NCBI GenBank assembly: GCA_021325515.1 | Contig: JAJPHC010000014.1 | Location: 1-64,000, forward strand | Direction: 5' to 3' | Length of the DNA stretch: 64,000 nt | DNA from: Acidobacteriota bacterium | GTDB taxonomy: Bacteria; Acidobacteriota; Thermoanaerobaculia; Gp7-AA8 | Shown here: positions 19,099-27,509 of the stretch, piece after piece | Layout: each line of letters begins with the position of its first letter | How positions within the stretch are numbered: position 1 is the first letter of the stretch | Made by a program: the position numbers and the translations under genes | Notes under the pieces: model-generated | The model's input: the letters and a program-made list of their open reading frames with translations, nothing else | Databases searched by the model: none | Told to the model about the DNA's origin: nothing

Positions 19099-20694
19099 GT
19101 GCTCCTGCTCTCCCGGTTCATCGCCGATTTGCAGCATCTCGAACGTGCGGCGCAGTCCGCGCACGGGCCGCTGATTCTCGACGCGTTCACGCGCAACACC
19201 GCGTTCGACAGCGGTGCCGTCTATCTGCGTGAAGGTGACTGCCTGCGACTGGTGGCGAAATCGGAGACGTGTATTGCGCCGGACCTCCTGCAGATCGACT
19301 TTCCGCTGGAGCCGGTCACCGATCTCGTGCTGCCTCTCGAACCGCGCCCGATGCTCGTCATGCCGATGCGCGCGCACCGCGATTACGCCGGCGTCGTCGT
19401 GCTCGGTTCCAGCGCGGAAGTGCGTGATGAAGATCTCCAGTTCGCGCGCGCGGCGGGTGCGTACCTCAACTCATTGCTGACGAATCACCGTCTGATGCAC
19501 GAGATGCGCGAGGGCGACTTCCAGTTGAAATCGCGGCTGTGGGAGCTCGAGTCGCTGTATGACATCGGCCTCTCGATCGCAGCGACGTTGAACGTCGACG
19601 AGCTCGCGGACGAAGTGTTGTCGCGGATGATCTCGCTGACGAATGCGCGCCGCGCGTCGCTCTTTCTGCGTGAAGGCGATGCCTTCCGGCTCTATCGCGC
19701 ATTCGGTGATCCGCCGGAACTGGATGGCGGGCTGACGGCGCAGTTGATGTCGAGCGCGGACGCCGTCGCGCTCGACGGCGGCATGGTCGTGCTGTTGCCG
19801 ATCAAGGGGAACAACGCGACGATCGGCGTGCTGGCGGCGGCCGATCGCGAGACTCGTGAAGGCGTCGGACGATTCGAGCCCAACGAGCTGCGGCTGCTGT
19901 CGCTGTTCGCGAATCAGGTTGCGATCGCGCTCGAGAATGCGCGCCTGCATCGCGATGCGCTGGAGAAGCAGGCAATGCAGCGCGAGCTCGATCTCGCGGC
20001 CACGATCCAGCGCGACATCCTTCCGAAGTCGATTCCCAACGTGCCGGGGCTGCCGATCGCCGCGCTCTCGAAGCCGGCGAAACAGGTCGGCGGCGACTAC
20101 CACGCCTTCTTCGAGCGTGATGGCGTCGTCAGCCTCGTCGTCGCCGACGTGGCGGGGAAGTCGATGCCCGCTGCGCTGCTCGTCTCCGCGCTGCACGCCG
20201 CGGTGCAGTTGCTGTTTGCGGAAGAGCGCGAGCTCGGTGACATCGCGACGGAGCTCAACAAGCACATTCATCGCTGGTCGGCGGAGAACAAGTTCGTGAC
20301 TCTGGCGATGGTGTCGATCGATCGGGAGCATCAGACGATCGAGTTCATCAATGCCGGCCACAATCCTCAGTACATCGTCACGGATGGCGAGATCGAGACG
20401 CTGCGGTCGCATGGGCTTCCGGTCGGCATTCTCCCCAACTCCCGCTACATGACGCAGCGGCGCATGTTTCCGAAGGGCTCGCTCGTCGTGCTCTACAGCG
20501 ACGGGATCACGGAGGCGGAGAATCTGGCGGGCGAGGAGTTCGAGAACGAACGGCTCGAGGCGGTGATTCGCTCTCATGGCGCCGAGACACCGCACGAACT
20601 GCGGGACCGGATCGCCGACGCTGTCGAGTCGTTCGCGGCGGGTGCGCCGCAGAAGGATGATCAGACGCTCGTCGTGGCGCGCTTCGTCGAATGA
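19099..20694 (+). CDS. GAF-GAF-SpoIIE (RsbU-like) serine phosphatase
   Basis: A 531-residue PP2C-family phosphatase. Two GAF-like sensor domains (about 5-135 and 155-290) precede a helical linker (EKQAMQRELDLAATIQRDIL) and the SpoIIE catalytic domain, with metal-site motifs VGGDYHAFF, VADVAGKSMPAALL, INAGHNPQYI and YSDGITEAEN. Such enzymes remove phosphate from STAS antagonists; the likely substrate is the STAS protein at 15.8-16.2 kb. The start is GTG 19099 (VLLLSRF). The following lipoprotein gene overlaps its stop by four bases (ATGA), so the two are translationally coupled. Confidence 0.9.
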   Translation: MLLLSRFIADLQHLERAAQSAHGPLILDAFTRNTAFDSGAVYLREGDCLRLVAKSETCIAPDLLQIDFPLEPVTDLVLPLEPRPMLVMPMRAHRDYAGVVVLGSSAEVRDEDLQFARAAGAYLNSLLTNHRLMHEMREGDFQLKSRLWELESLYDIGLSIAATLNVDELADEVLSRMISLTNARRASLFLREGDAFRLYRAFGDPPELDGGLTAQLMSSADAVALDGGMVVLLPIKGNNATIGVLAAADRETREGVGRFEPNELRLLSLFANQVAIALENARLHRDALEKQAMQRELDLAATIQRDILPKSIPNVPGLPIAALSKPAKQVGGDYHAFFERDGVVSLVVADVAGKSMPAALLVSALHAAVQLLFAEERELGDIATELNKHIHRWSAENKFVTLAMVSIDREHQTIEFINAGHNPQYIVTDGEIETLRSHGLPVGILPNSRYMTQRRMFPKGSLVVLYSDGITEAENLAGEEFENERLEAVIRSHGAETPHELRDRIADAVESFAAGAPQKDDQTLVVARFVE

Positions 20695-21155
20695 TCTCCA
20701 TGCGAATCGCGATTGCAGCAATGCTCGTGTCGATCGCGCTCTTTTCCTGCCGTCATCGCGAACGGCAGGCGGAACTGCTGCAGAAGGCGCAGGCCGCGAA
20801 TGAGGAGGCCTCCGGTCCGTCCACCACGAGCCCGATGGAAGTGCAAGCCGATCCCGGCTCTTCCCATGTGAAGGGCGTGACGATCGATTACGTGCGGACC
20901 GACAAGGCGGCCGCCGGAATGCTGAAGCTGATCATCGTCGTCCGGAATGACACACCCTACGCGTTCAGCAGAATCGATGGCGTCGTTGCCATCGTCACCT
21001 CGACGCCTCAGTCCCAGCTCCAGTTCCAGCTTCCGATTCGCATTGGACCTCATGAAAGCCGCGACTACTCCATGGACCTGGAGCCGAGATGGCCGGAGTC
21101 CGATGCAGTCACCGCCGCGCATTTCGAAGTTCGCAACGCTGTCGTTGCGGAATAG
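20691..21155 (+). CDS. Hypothetical lipoprotein coupled to SpoIIE phosphatase
   Basis: A 154-residue protein. The N-terminus MISMRIAIAAMLVSIALFSC looks like a lipoprotein signal with Cys20 as the modified residue. A short helix (RERQAELLQKAQAANEE) follows, then a beta-rich domain (GVTIDYVRTDKAAAGMLKLI, ending in RDYSMDLEPRWPESDAV) resembling small Ig-like folds. The start is ATG 20691, overlapping the phosphatase stop; ATG 20700 is also possible. The overlap suggests a shared task, perhaps envelope sensing for the phosphatase, but that is inference. No family recognised. Confidence 0.65.
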   Translation: MISMRIAIAAMLVSIALFSCRHRERQAELLQKAQAANEEASGPSTTSPMEVQADPGSSHVKGVTIDYVRTDKAAAGMLKLIIVVRNDTPYAFSRIDGVVAIVTSTPQSQLQFQLPIRIGPHESRDYSMDLEPRWPESDAVTAAHFEVRNAVVAE

Positions 21156-21204
21156 CTAACCGATCCGGTTGCGCGCCGTCCAATGCGGACAAGGAGGCTG
21201 TTCC

Positions 21205-21711
21205 ATGAAGAAGCTCGGATTGGTTTTCGCGATCATCATCGTTGCCGCGGCGGCGTATGCGTCGACGGCGATCACGGTGACGCCATCGACGATGAAGAGC
21301 GGCGAGACGAAGACGCTGACGGACGGCGGCACGACGATCAAGGTGACGCGCGACGGCGAGAACGTCGACGTGAAGATCGAGGGCGCCGGCGAGGCGAAGC
21401 ACATTACCGTGACCCGATCCGGCGACGGAGATATCCGCATCAACCACGGCGGCCGCATCGTCATCAACGGCAGCGATTTCACGATGCCGGAGATTCACGT
21501 GCCGGAGATTCGAGTACCTCGCATGCACGAGCGCCGCATGAAATCGGTGTTCGTCTGCCCCAAGGATGGGACGACGCTGTCGGTTCCCGAAGGGAAGGAC
21601 GAGCAGACGTACAAATGCCCCGTCGACGGCACGGCGATGGAGAAGAAGAAGGGGAAAGGGTTCGCCTTCTACTTCGACGACTCCGATTTCGAGGCGTTCG
21701 ATTCGTTGTGA
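21205..21711 (+). CDS. Exported protein with paired CPxDGT motifs
   Basis: A 168-residue hypothetical protein with signal peptide MKKLGLVFAIIIVAAAAYAS. The middle is a beta-rich, Thr/Gly-heavy region (GGTTIKVTRDGENVDVKIEG). Then VFVCPKDGTTLSV and YKCPVDGTAMEKKK form a paired CPxDGT unit, like a zinc ribbon or metal-binding knuckle facing the periplasm. ATG 21205 is preceded by AAGGAGG twelve bases upstream; an in-frame upstream start lacks support. It ends six bases before the convergent isomerase gene. Function unknown. Confidence 0.65.
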   Translation: MKKLGLVFAIIIVAAAAYASTAITVTPSTMKSGETKTLTDGGTTIKVTRDGENVDVKIEGAGEAKHITVTRSGDGDIRINHGGRIVINGSDFTMPEIHVPEIRVPRMHERRMKSVFVCPKDGTTLSVPEGKDEQTYKCPVDGTAMEKKKGKGFAFYFDDSDFEAFDSL

Positions 21712-21717
21712 GGTGCG

Positions 21718-22494
21718 TCAGGATCCTTGAAACTCCGCTGGCCGTTTTTCGAAGAATGCAGCCATGCCTTCGCGCGCGTCATTCGATTGGAATGCGCGGA
21801 GCTGGTGCTCGCTCTCGAGGTCGATCTGCGAGCGAAGGTCATTCGATGCGGATGCGGCCAGCGCGCGCTTGATGCCGGCGAGAGGAATCGGCGGGCCGGC
21901 GGCGAAAGCAGCGGCGAGCTTTTCGGTTTCCGGCAGCAGCTCCGCGGCGGGCACGACTCGATCGACGATTCCGATCGCGTGCGCTTCCTTCGCGTCGACC
22001 ATGCGGCCCGTCATCAGCATCTCCAGCGCGCGGCTGCGGCCGGCGAGGCGGGGCAGGAGCCAGGTACCGCCCCAGTCGGGATGCAGCCCGATCTTCACGA
22101 ACGATTCGCTGAACTTCGCGCTGTCGGCGGCGATGCGGTAATCGCAGGCTAACGCGAGATTGCAGCCGGCGCCGGCAGCGACGCCGTTCACCGCGGCGAT
22201 GACCGGTACCGGCAGTTCCGCGATCGTCGTGATGATGTCGCGCCCGGCATCGAGCAGTTTGCGAAATGCCGTCACGTCGCCGTTCTTCTGCAGCCCGGCC
22301 ATGAACTCGACGTCGCCTCCGGCGCAGAATGCACGGCCGGCGCCGGTGATGATCACCGCGCGAGACGCCGTGGTGGCGCGAAGGGCGGCGAGGAGATCCT
22401 CACGCATCGACCCGGCGAAGGCGTTCAGCTTGTCCGGCCGATTGAGCGTGATCGTGGTGATTTGATTGCTGGTGGTGCTCTCGATGAACGGCAT
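21718..22494 (-). CDS. Enoyl-CoA hydratase/isomerase family protein (PaaG-like)
   Basis: A 258-residue crotonase-fold protein. The CoA-binding motif AFCAGGDVEFMA and oxyanion loop AVNGVAAGAGCNLALACDYR are clear. The usual first catalytic Glu of hydratases (GGCE) is Asn112, while FVKIGLHPDWGGTWLLPRL keeps an Asp (140) as in PaaG-type ring isomerases and delta-enoyl-CoA isomerases. That favours isomerase chemistry, for example epoxyphenylacetyl-CoA or unsaturated fatty acyl-CoA, over simple hydration. It is divergent from the CaCA exchanger gene across 32 bp. No other paa genes are present, so the pathway is uncertain. Confidence 0.88.
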   Translation of the reverse strand: MPFIESTTSNQITTITLNRPDKLNAFAGSMREDLLAALRATTASRAVIITGAGRAFCAGGDVEFMAGLQKNGDVTAFRKLLDAGRDIITTIAELPVPVIAAVNGVAAGAGCNLALACDYRIAADSAKFSESFVKIGLHPDWGGTWLLPRLAGRSRALEMLMTGRMVDAKEAHAIGIVDRVVPAAELLPETEKLAAAFAAGPPIPLAGIKRALAASASNDLRSQIDLESEHQLRAFQSNDAREGMAAFFEKRPAEFQGS

Positions 22495-22526
22495 TGCGCG
22501 AGTGTAACGTGTCCTACACTACGCGG

Positions 22527-23615
22527 ATGCGAACCGCACTTCGGTGGATGGTTTACGCCACGATTCCGGCCGCGCTCTTTCTGCAGTTCACGCACTCCAG
22601 CCTCGTCTGGCAGTTCGTCGTCTCGTGTGCTGCGGTGCTGCCTCTCGCTGCCTGGATCGGCGGAGCGACGGAGCACCTTGCGCATCGCATGGGCCCGACC
22701 TACGGCGCGCTGTTCAATGCCACGTTCGGAAATTTCGCGGAGATGATCATCGCGTTCTTCGCGATCCGCGCCGGCCTGCCGGACGTCGTCCGCGCATCGT
22801 TCGCCGGCTCGATCGTCGGCAATATCCTGTTCGTCGCCGGACTCTCGATGGTCGTCGGCGGACTCCGGCACGAGACGCTGAAGTTCAACGCGCTTTCCGC
22901 CGAGTCGCAGGCGGGACAGATGATCCTCGCCGTCGCCGCAGCACTCGTGCCGGCGCTCTTTTTTCGCTCGGCGATCCGTGCCCATCACGCGGAGCTCATT
23001 CATCCGGTTTCGATCGGCACGTCGGTCATTCTGCTGATCACCTACATCTGCGGCCTCATCTTCTCGTTCAAGACGCATCGCTCGCGTCTGCAGGCGGCAG
23101 TCGAGCCACCCGATTTCGAGGACGCAGCGGTCTGGCCGGTTCCGAAGGCCATCGGCCTCCTCGCCTTCGCGAGCGTGCTGATGGGGTTCATCGCGGAAGC
23201 GCTCGTGCACGCGGTTGGCGAGGCCGGCCGCGCCTGGGGCATGAATGAAGTCTTCCTCGGCTTCGTCGTGCTGGCGATCGTCGGCAACGCCGCGGAACAT
23301 TCGACAGCGGTGCTCCTCGCCGCCCGCAATCAGATGGATACGGCGCTCAACATCTCGATGCAGTCGAGCGTGCAGATCGCGCTCTTCGTGATGCCGGTGA
23401 TGGTGTTTCTCTCGTATCCGCTCGGGCATCCGCTGGATCTGATCTTCTCCCCCTTCGAGATTCTGGCGAGCGCGATCGGTGTTGCGATCTTCGCGTATCT
23501 GGTCATGGACGGCGAGACGAACTGGTATGAGGGGATTCAGTTGCTCGCCGTTTACGCGATCATCGCCATCGCACTCTATTTCCTGCCCATGGAGACGAAA
23601 GCAGTCGCGCACTGA
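22527..23615 (+). CDS. Ca2+/H+ antiporter (CAX/CaCA family)
   Basis: A 362-residue inner-membrane antiporter with about ten to eleven membrane helices. Both alpha repeats carry the family's acidic motif: ATFGNFAEMIIAF in the first half and IVGNAAEHSTAV in the second. The Glu residues are expected to coordinate Ca2+ exchanged for protons. The start is ATG 22527, since in-frame upstream TTG codons would overlap the divergent isomerase gene. Its stop shares a base with the next start (TGATG), so it is coupled to the PAP2-family gene. Confidence 0.93.
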   Translation: MRTALRWMVYATIPAALFLQFTHSSLVWQFVVSCAAVLPLAAWIGGATEHLAHRMGPTYGALFNATFGNFAEMIIAFFAIRAGLPDVVRASFAGSIVGNILFVAGLSMVVGGLRHETLKFNALSAESQAGQMILAVAAALVPALFFRSAIRAHHAELIHPVSIGTSVILLITYICGLIFSFKTHRSRLQAAVEPPDFEDAAVWPVPKAIGLLAFASVLMGFIAEALVHAVGEAGRAWGMNEVFLGFVVLAIVGNAAEHSTAVLLAARNQMDTALNISMQSSVQIALFVMPVMVFLSYPLGHPLDLIFSPFEILASAIGVAIFAYLVMDGETNWYEGIQLLAVYAIIAIALYFLPMETKAVAH

Positions 23616-24625
23616 TGATGAACCACCGCGTTTACTGGAGGCCTCACCTCTACGAGTTGTTCATCGCCGCGAACCTCGCCATCGTGTTCCTGATGCTGAT
23701 TAAGCACACGTATGCCGTGGCGACGACGCTTCCCGGCATCTTTCAAACGCTGGGGCTTTCGTTCGTGCTGCAGGCGGCGGGAGGCATTCTTGCGAGGCTG
23801 ATCATCGCGGCGCTGACGGGGAAGTTGCGCGCGTATCTATCCATTGTGAGGAGGCCGGCGTGGCTCATCGAGACGGTGCGGCTTCTCGTCTTCAGCACAC
23901 TCGCAGTGCATGTGTACGTCTGGATCAAGACCGTCGTGCCGCTGCTTCATCCGCGGTTGTTTGATCAGCAGCTGTGGGATCTCGATCGCGCCATGTGTTT
24001 CGGCGTCTCGCCCAACATCCTCGCTTTGAGCCTCTTCTCGAATCACGCCGTGTTGCGATTCGTCGATGCGACCTACGGCGATCTCTTCCTCTGGAGTCTC
24101 TCCATCGCCATCGGCTATTTCCTCTCCGCACCGAGCAATCGCCTCCGCGTGGCATTCGTGACCGCGAACGTTCTCATGTGGACGGTTGGTGCATGGCTCT
24201 ATCTGCTGATTCCGTCACTGGGCCCGGCGTATCGCTTTCCGGATATCTGGTTCCAGTACTCACACGTGTTGAGCCACACGCAGGAACTGCAGGCCGGGTT
24301 GTGGCACAACTACTCCGCGGTGATGAAGATGCAACTGCCGGGAGCAAAAGACAGCTCGGTGAATCTTCTCTTCGGCATTGCTGCATTCCCTTCTCTGCAC
24401 GTCGGGATGCAGACCCTGGTCTACTTGTGGTTCAGACGTCTCTGGACGTGGGGCGAAGTCATCTTTGCCATCTTCGTCCTCGTTATTTTTCTCGGCGCAC
24501 TCATCACCGGCTGGCATTACCTCATCGACTTGTTCGCGGGCATTCTCCTGGCCTGGGGCTCGTGGGTGTTCGCGGCAGAGCGTTTCAGAATTCTGCGCTT
24601 TGTCCATCTGCGCCGGATTCTGTGA
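23615..24625 (+). CDS. PAP2-superfamily membrane enzyme, inositol-phosphoceramide-synthase-like
   Basis: A 336-residue integral membrane protein with about eight helices. The phosphatase-type motifs FPSLHVGMQ and GWHYLIDLFAG place it in the PAP2_3 branch, which includes the AUR1/IPC synthases that transfer phosphoinositol from phosphatidylinositol to ceramide. Lipid phosphatase activity is the main alternative. The first PAP2 motif (KxxxxxxRP) is not obvious, as is usual in this branch. It begins at ATG 23615 within the preceding stop (TGATG), implying co-expression with the Ca2+/H+ exchanger. The substrate is unproven. Confidence 0.82.
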   Translation: MMNHRVYWRPHLYELFIAANLAIVFLMLIKHTYAVATTLPGIFQTLGLSFVLQAAGGILARLIIAALTGKLRAYLSIVRRPAWLIETVRLLVFSTLAVHVYVWIKTVVPLLHPRLFDQQLWDLDRAMCFGVSPNILALSLFSNHAVLRFVDATYGDLFLWSLSIAIGYFLSAPSNRLRVAFVTANVLMWTVGAWLYLLIPSLGPAYRFPDIWFQYSHVLSHTQELQAGLWHNYSAVMKMQLPGAKDSSVNLLFGIAAFPSLHVGMQTLVYLWFRRLWTWGEVIFAIFVLVIFLGALITGWHYLIDLFAGILLAWGSWVFAAERFRILRFVHLRRIL

Positions 24626-24657
24626 ATTTCCAGAGTTTCAGGCGTGTTTTTCACCGC

Positions 24658-25776
24658 ATGCCCAGTCTCAAGGAATCGACGCTCGGCGAGGTGTTGTCCG
24701 CCCGGACCACCGAAGGTGAGCTGTACGAGAAGCTGGAAAACAACGCGGTCCGCTGCTTCGCCTGCGGACATCGCTGCAAGATCCTGAACGGACTGCAGGG
24801 CATCTGCAAAGTCCGCTACAACGAGGATGGAGTGCTGCGGGTGCCGCGTGGTTACGCGGCCGCGCTGCAAGTCGATCCGATCGAGAAGAAACCGTTCTTC
24901 CACGCCTACCCCGGCGCACTCGCGCTTTCGTTCGGTATGCTCGGTTGCGATTACCACTGCGGCTACTGCCAGAACTGGGTGACGTCGCAGGCGTTGCGCG
25001 ATCCGGTCGCCGGCGCACCGCCGGCCGATCTCGAGCCGGCGGATCTCGTCCGTCTCGCGAAGCGTCATGGTGCGAAGGTGATCACCTCGACTTACAACGA
25101 GCCGCTCATCACATCAGAGTGGGCCGTTGAAGTCTTCCGGGAGGCGAAGGACGCCGGCCTCGTCTGCTCCTACGTATCGAACGGCAACGGCACTCCGGAA
25201 GTACTCGACTACATCGCCCCTTATGTCACGCTCTACAAAGTCGATCTGAAGGGATTCACGCAGAAGGCCTATCGCGATCTCGGCGGCCAGCTCGAGCCGG
25301 TGCTGGAGACGATCAAGGGTCTGAAGCAGCGCGGCATCTGGGTGGAAACCGTCACGCTCGTCGTGCCCGGCTTCAACGACTCGGACCAGGAGCTGACGGA
25401 CATCGCCGAGTTTCTCGCGTCGGTCGATCGCGATATCCCGTGGCACATTACTGCATTCCACCAGGATTACAAGATGACGTCGAATGCGAACACGGATGTC
25501 CGCACGTTGCTGCGCGCGTACGAGATCGGCAGGCGCGCCGGACTCCGCTACATCTATCCCGGCAATATCCCGGGAGCGTTCGGCGATCGCGAAGGAACGC
25601 ACTGCCCGAGCTGCGATGCGGTCGTGATCGGACGCACCGGCTTCCGCGTGACGTCGTACCACATCACCGCAGACGGGACGTGCGGGCGCTGCGGGACCGC
25701 GATCCCCGGCCGCTGGGATGGGGACGCCGCTGTCGGCCGCGACGGCGTCCCGCGGCCGGTATTCTTCCAGCCATGA
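24658..25776 (+). CDS. amrS: AmmeMemoRadiSam radical SAM enzyme AmrS
   Basis: A 372-residue radical SAM protein of the AmrS/PflA-like family. The [4Fe-4S]/SAM motif is CDYHCGYC (Cys97, 101, 104) in a CxxxCxxC pattern. A cysteine-rich N-terminal region precedes it (Cys33, 36, 40 and 50 in RCFACGHRC and GIC), and a C-terminal zinc-ribbon-like part has HCPSCDA and CGRCGTA. ATG 24658 matches the family start (MPSLKESTLGEVLSART). AmrS usually occurs with Memo and AMMECR1 proteins; neither is adjacent. The product of the system is still unknown, so no substrate is assigned. Confidence 0.9.
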   Translation: MPSLKESTLGEVLSARTTEGELYEKLENNAVRCFACGHRCKILNGLQGICKVRYNEDGVLRVPRGYAAALQVDPIEKKPFFHAYPGALALSFGMLGCDYHCGYCQNWVTSQALRDPVAGAPPADLEPADLVRLAKRHGAKVITSTYNEPLITSEWAVEVFREAKDAGLVCSYVSNGNGTPEVLDYIAPYVTLYKVDLKGFTQKAYRDLGGQLEPVLETIKGLKQRGIWVETVTLVVPGFNDSDQELTDIAEFLASVDRDIPWHITAFHQDYKMTSNANTDVRTLLRAYEIGRRAGLRYIYPGNIPGAFGDREGTHCPSCDAVVIGRTGFRVTSYHITADGTCGRCGTAIPGRWDGDAAVGRDGVPRPVFFQP

Positions 25777-25787
25777 GAGCGGCCTGA

Positions 25788-25823
25788 TTCTGCTGCCTGT
25801 TGTCTGCTGCCTGCTGCCTCTTC
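25788..25823. repeat. CTGCTGCCTG microrepeat
   Basis: TTCTGCTGCCTGTTGTCTGC followed by TGCCTGCTGCCTC. The same word or its complement appears near 34774 (GCAGCAGACAGCAGGCG), 49580 (GGCAGCAGACAGCAAGCGG) and 51953 (GTCTGCTGCCTGCTAG), each time close to a gene boundary. It is a dispersed short element, possibly of the same kind as the longer arrays. Confidence 0.55.
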
Positions 25824-25842
25824 ATGTACAGTACGCGCCTTC

Positions 25843-26148
25843 ATGTCCGATTTCACTGATGTTGGCTGTATCGACGAGTTGCCGGTTGGCCGCACGAAGC
25901 TCGTGATCGTCGAGGATCATCGCCTCGCGTTGTGCCACACGCGCGCGGGTTTCTTCGCGCTCGACAACGCCTGTCCGCATCGCGGCGGACCGCTGGCGGA
26001 AGGCGACATCATCGGCGAGGAGATCGTCTGTCCCTGGCACCTGTGGGGGTTTGAGGTCGCGACCGGAACCTGCGGCGGGAACGCCAGCCTTTCGGTCGGC
26101 ACGCATGAAGTTCGCATCGAAGGCAATCGCATTCTGGTGAAACTGTGA
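25843..26148 (+). CDS. Rieske [2Fe-2S] ferredoxin-like protein
   Basis: A 101-residue electron-transfer protein with the Rieske ligands CPHRGGPL (Cys44, His46) and CPWHLWGF (Cys63, His66). It resembles the NirD or dioxygenase ferredoxin type: soluble, with no signal peptide. The redox partner is not evident. The next gene's GTG start overlaps this stop (GTGA), so it is coupled to the alpha/beta hydrolase. It follows amrS after 66 bp and a microrepeat. Confidence 0.9.
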   Translation: MSDFTDVGCIDELPVGRTKLVIVEDHRLALCHTRAGFFALDNACPHRGGPLAEGDIIGEEIVCPWHLWGFEVATGTCGGNASLSVGTHEVRIEGNRILVKL

Positions 26149-26780
26149 ATCCGAGACCGTTACGTCACGTTGATCTCTTTGGCAGCGCGGGCCGACTCGA
26201 GGCGCTTTATCGCGACCTCCAGGACCCTGCTGCAATCGCCGTCGTCTGCCATCCTCATCCGCTGGGTGGCGGCACGCTGCACAACAAGGTCGTGTTCCGC
26301 GCTGCTCGCGGCCTCGAAGCGGCGAACGTCGCCACTCTGCGCTTCAACTTCCGCGGCGTCGGCACGAGCGCAGGCACCCACGCAAACGGTGAAGGGGAAC
26401 AGCAGGATGTGCTCGCCGCGATCGAATGGTGCCGGCGCAAGCATCCCGGCCTCAAGCTCTTCGTCGGCGGGTTCTCGTTCGGAGGATGGGTTGCGTCGCG
26501 CGTCGCGTGCGAACAGCCCGATGTGAACGCGATCTTCATCATCGGTACGCCGGTGAACAAATACGACTTCGGCTATCTGCGCCACTGCGAGAAGCCGATG
26601 CTGTTTCTGCACGGAACGCAGGACGAGCATGGCGATTACGAGAAAGTCGAGAAGCTCGTCGGCAACGTGCGCAATGCCGAGAGCGTGGTCGTGACCGGGG
26701 CCGATCACTTCTTCACGAAGCAGTTGGATGCCGTCGAGGAGACGCTCCGCTCGTGGGCTGAAGAACGCCTGGAAGCGTAG
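26145..26780 (+). CDS. Alpha/beta hydrolase
   Basis: A 211-residue hydrolase of the small CPHPLGGG-type family (YfhR/DUF-like alpha/beta hydrolases). The oxyanion stretch VCHPHPLGGGTLHNKV is typical. The nucleophilic Ser111 is in VGGFSFGG, the Asp is likely in HGTQDEHGDY, and the His in TGADHFF. Substrate unknown. The start is GTG 26145, overlapping the Rieske stop by four bases. A hairpin follows before the convergent BtuF-like gene. Confidence 0.88.
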   Translation: MNPRPLRHVDLFGSAGRLEALYRDLQDPAAIAVVCHPHPLGGGTLHNKVVFRAARGLEAANVATLRFNFRGVGTSAGTHANGEGEQQDVLAAIEWCRRKHPGLKLFVGGFSFGGWVASRVACEQPDVNAIFIIGTPVNKYDFGYLRHCEKPMLFLHGTQDEHGDYEKVEKLVGNVRNAESVVVTGADHFFTKQLDAVEETLRSWAEERLEA

Positions 26781-26783
26781 ACG

Positions 26784-26806
26784 AGGGCAAGCTCTCAGCT
26801 TGTCCT
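26784..26806. terminator. Short hairpin between convergent genes
   Basis: AGGGCAAGCT (26784-26793) pairs with AGCTTGTCCT (26797-26806) over ten bp with one wobble and a 3-nt loop. It lies between the hydrolase stop and the BtuF-like stop, which it overlaps. It ends in the GTCCTACAC word shared with the ileS hairpin. Confidence 0.55.
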
Positions 26807-27509
26807 ACACGCGCCGGCTTTCGCACGCGGCTCGCAGGAATCGCAGGCCTTCGATCGTCCTCGCCCCGTGCCAGGTGAAGAGATGGCCGGGGAAGGGACC
26901 CACCGTCGTCGCCTCGATCTCTTCCGCATCCTCGGCCGTGAACGGGAAGGGTTCATCGGGCAGGAAGATCAGCTCGGGATTCAGCGCGAGGATCTCCTCG
27001 AGCTCGAGCGATGGATAGCGCTCCCGTTCCGCGATCACGTTGACTCCGCCCGCCGCGCTGACGAGATGCGAGACATACGTATCTCCGCCGCACCACATCC
27101 ACGGTTTCTTCCAGATCGGAACCGCGAAGGTGAATGAGCGCTGCGGCAGCGCGTCGAGCTCGCGTTGCAGCGCGTCGAGGAGCGGCCGTGCATCCTTCTG
27201 ATGAATACCGGCGAGGAGCTCGAACAACGCTCGCACGTCATCCATCGTCTTCGGTTCCGTCGCGACGACACGCGCGAACTCCGCGATCGCATCCGCGTGC
27301 TTCTTCAGGTTCTCTTCGACGTTGACGTAGACGATGTCCGGCTTCAGCGCGCGAATCTCGTCGATGCGCGGATTCTTCGTTCCACCCACGCGGGGGAGTG
27401 CGAGATTCTCAGGAAAAATGCACCAGTCGGTGATGCCTGCGACGCTTTCGCCGGCGCCGAGTGCGAAGAGAGTCTCGGTCAGCGAGGGAACGAGGGAGAC
27501 GACGCGCAT
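26805..27509 (-). CDS. BtuF-like substrate-binding (helical backbone metal receptor) protein
   Basis: A 234-residue protein with the fold of periplasmic cobalamin- or siderophore-binding proteins. VVSLVPSLTETLFALGAG, GGTKNPRIDEI and LKPDIVYVN are typical of the BtuF/FepB family. It starts at MRVVSL with no signal peptide, so it is probably cytoplasmic. Similar 'cobalamin-binding protein' genes without export signals occur in many genomes, and their role is unclear. It directly follows the DppC-like permease (start 27509, permease stop from 27510), so the three genes form an operon. No BtuC/BtuD genes are here. Confidence 0.82.
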   Translation of the reverse strand: MRVVSLVPSLTETLFALGAGESVAGITDWCIFPENLALPRVGGTKNPRIDEIRALKPDIVYVNVEENLKKHADAIAEFARVVATEPKTMDDVRALFELLAGIHQKDARPLLDALQRELDALPQRSFTFAVPIWKKPWMWCGGDTYVSHLVSAAGGVNVIAERERYPSLELEEILALNPELIFLPDEPFPFTAEDAEEIEATTVGPFPGHLFTWHGARTIEGLRFLRAACESRRV

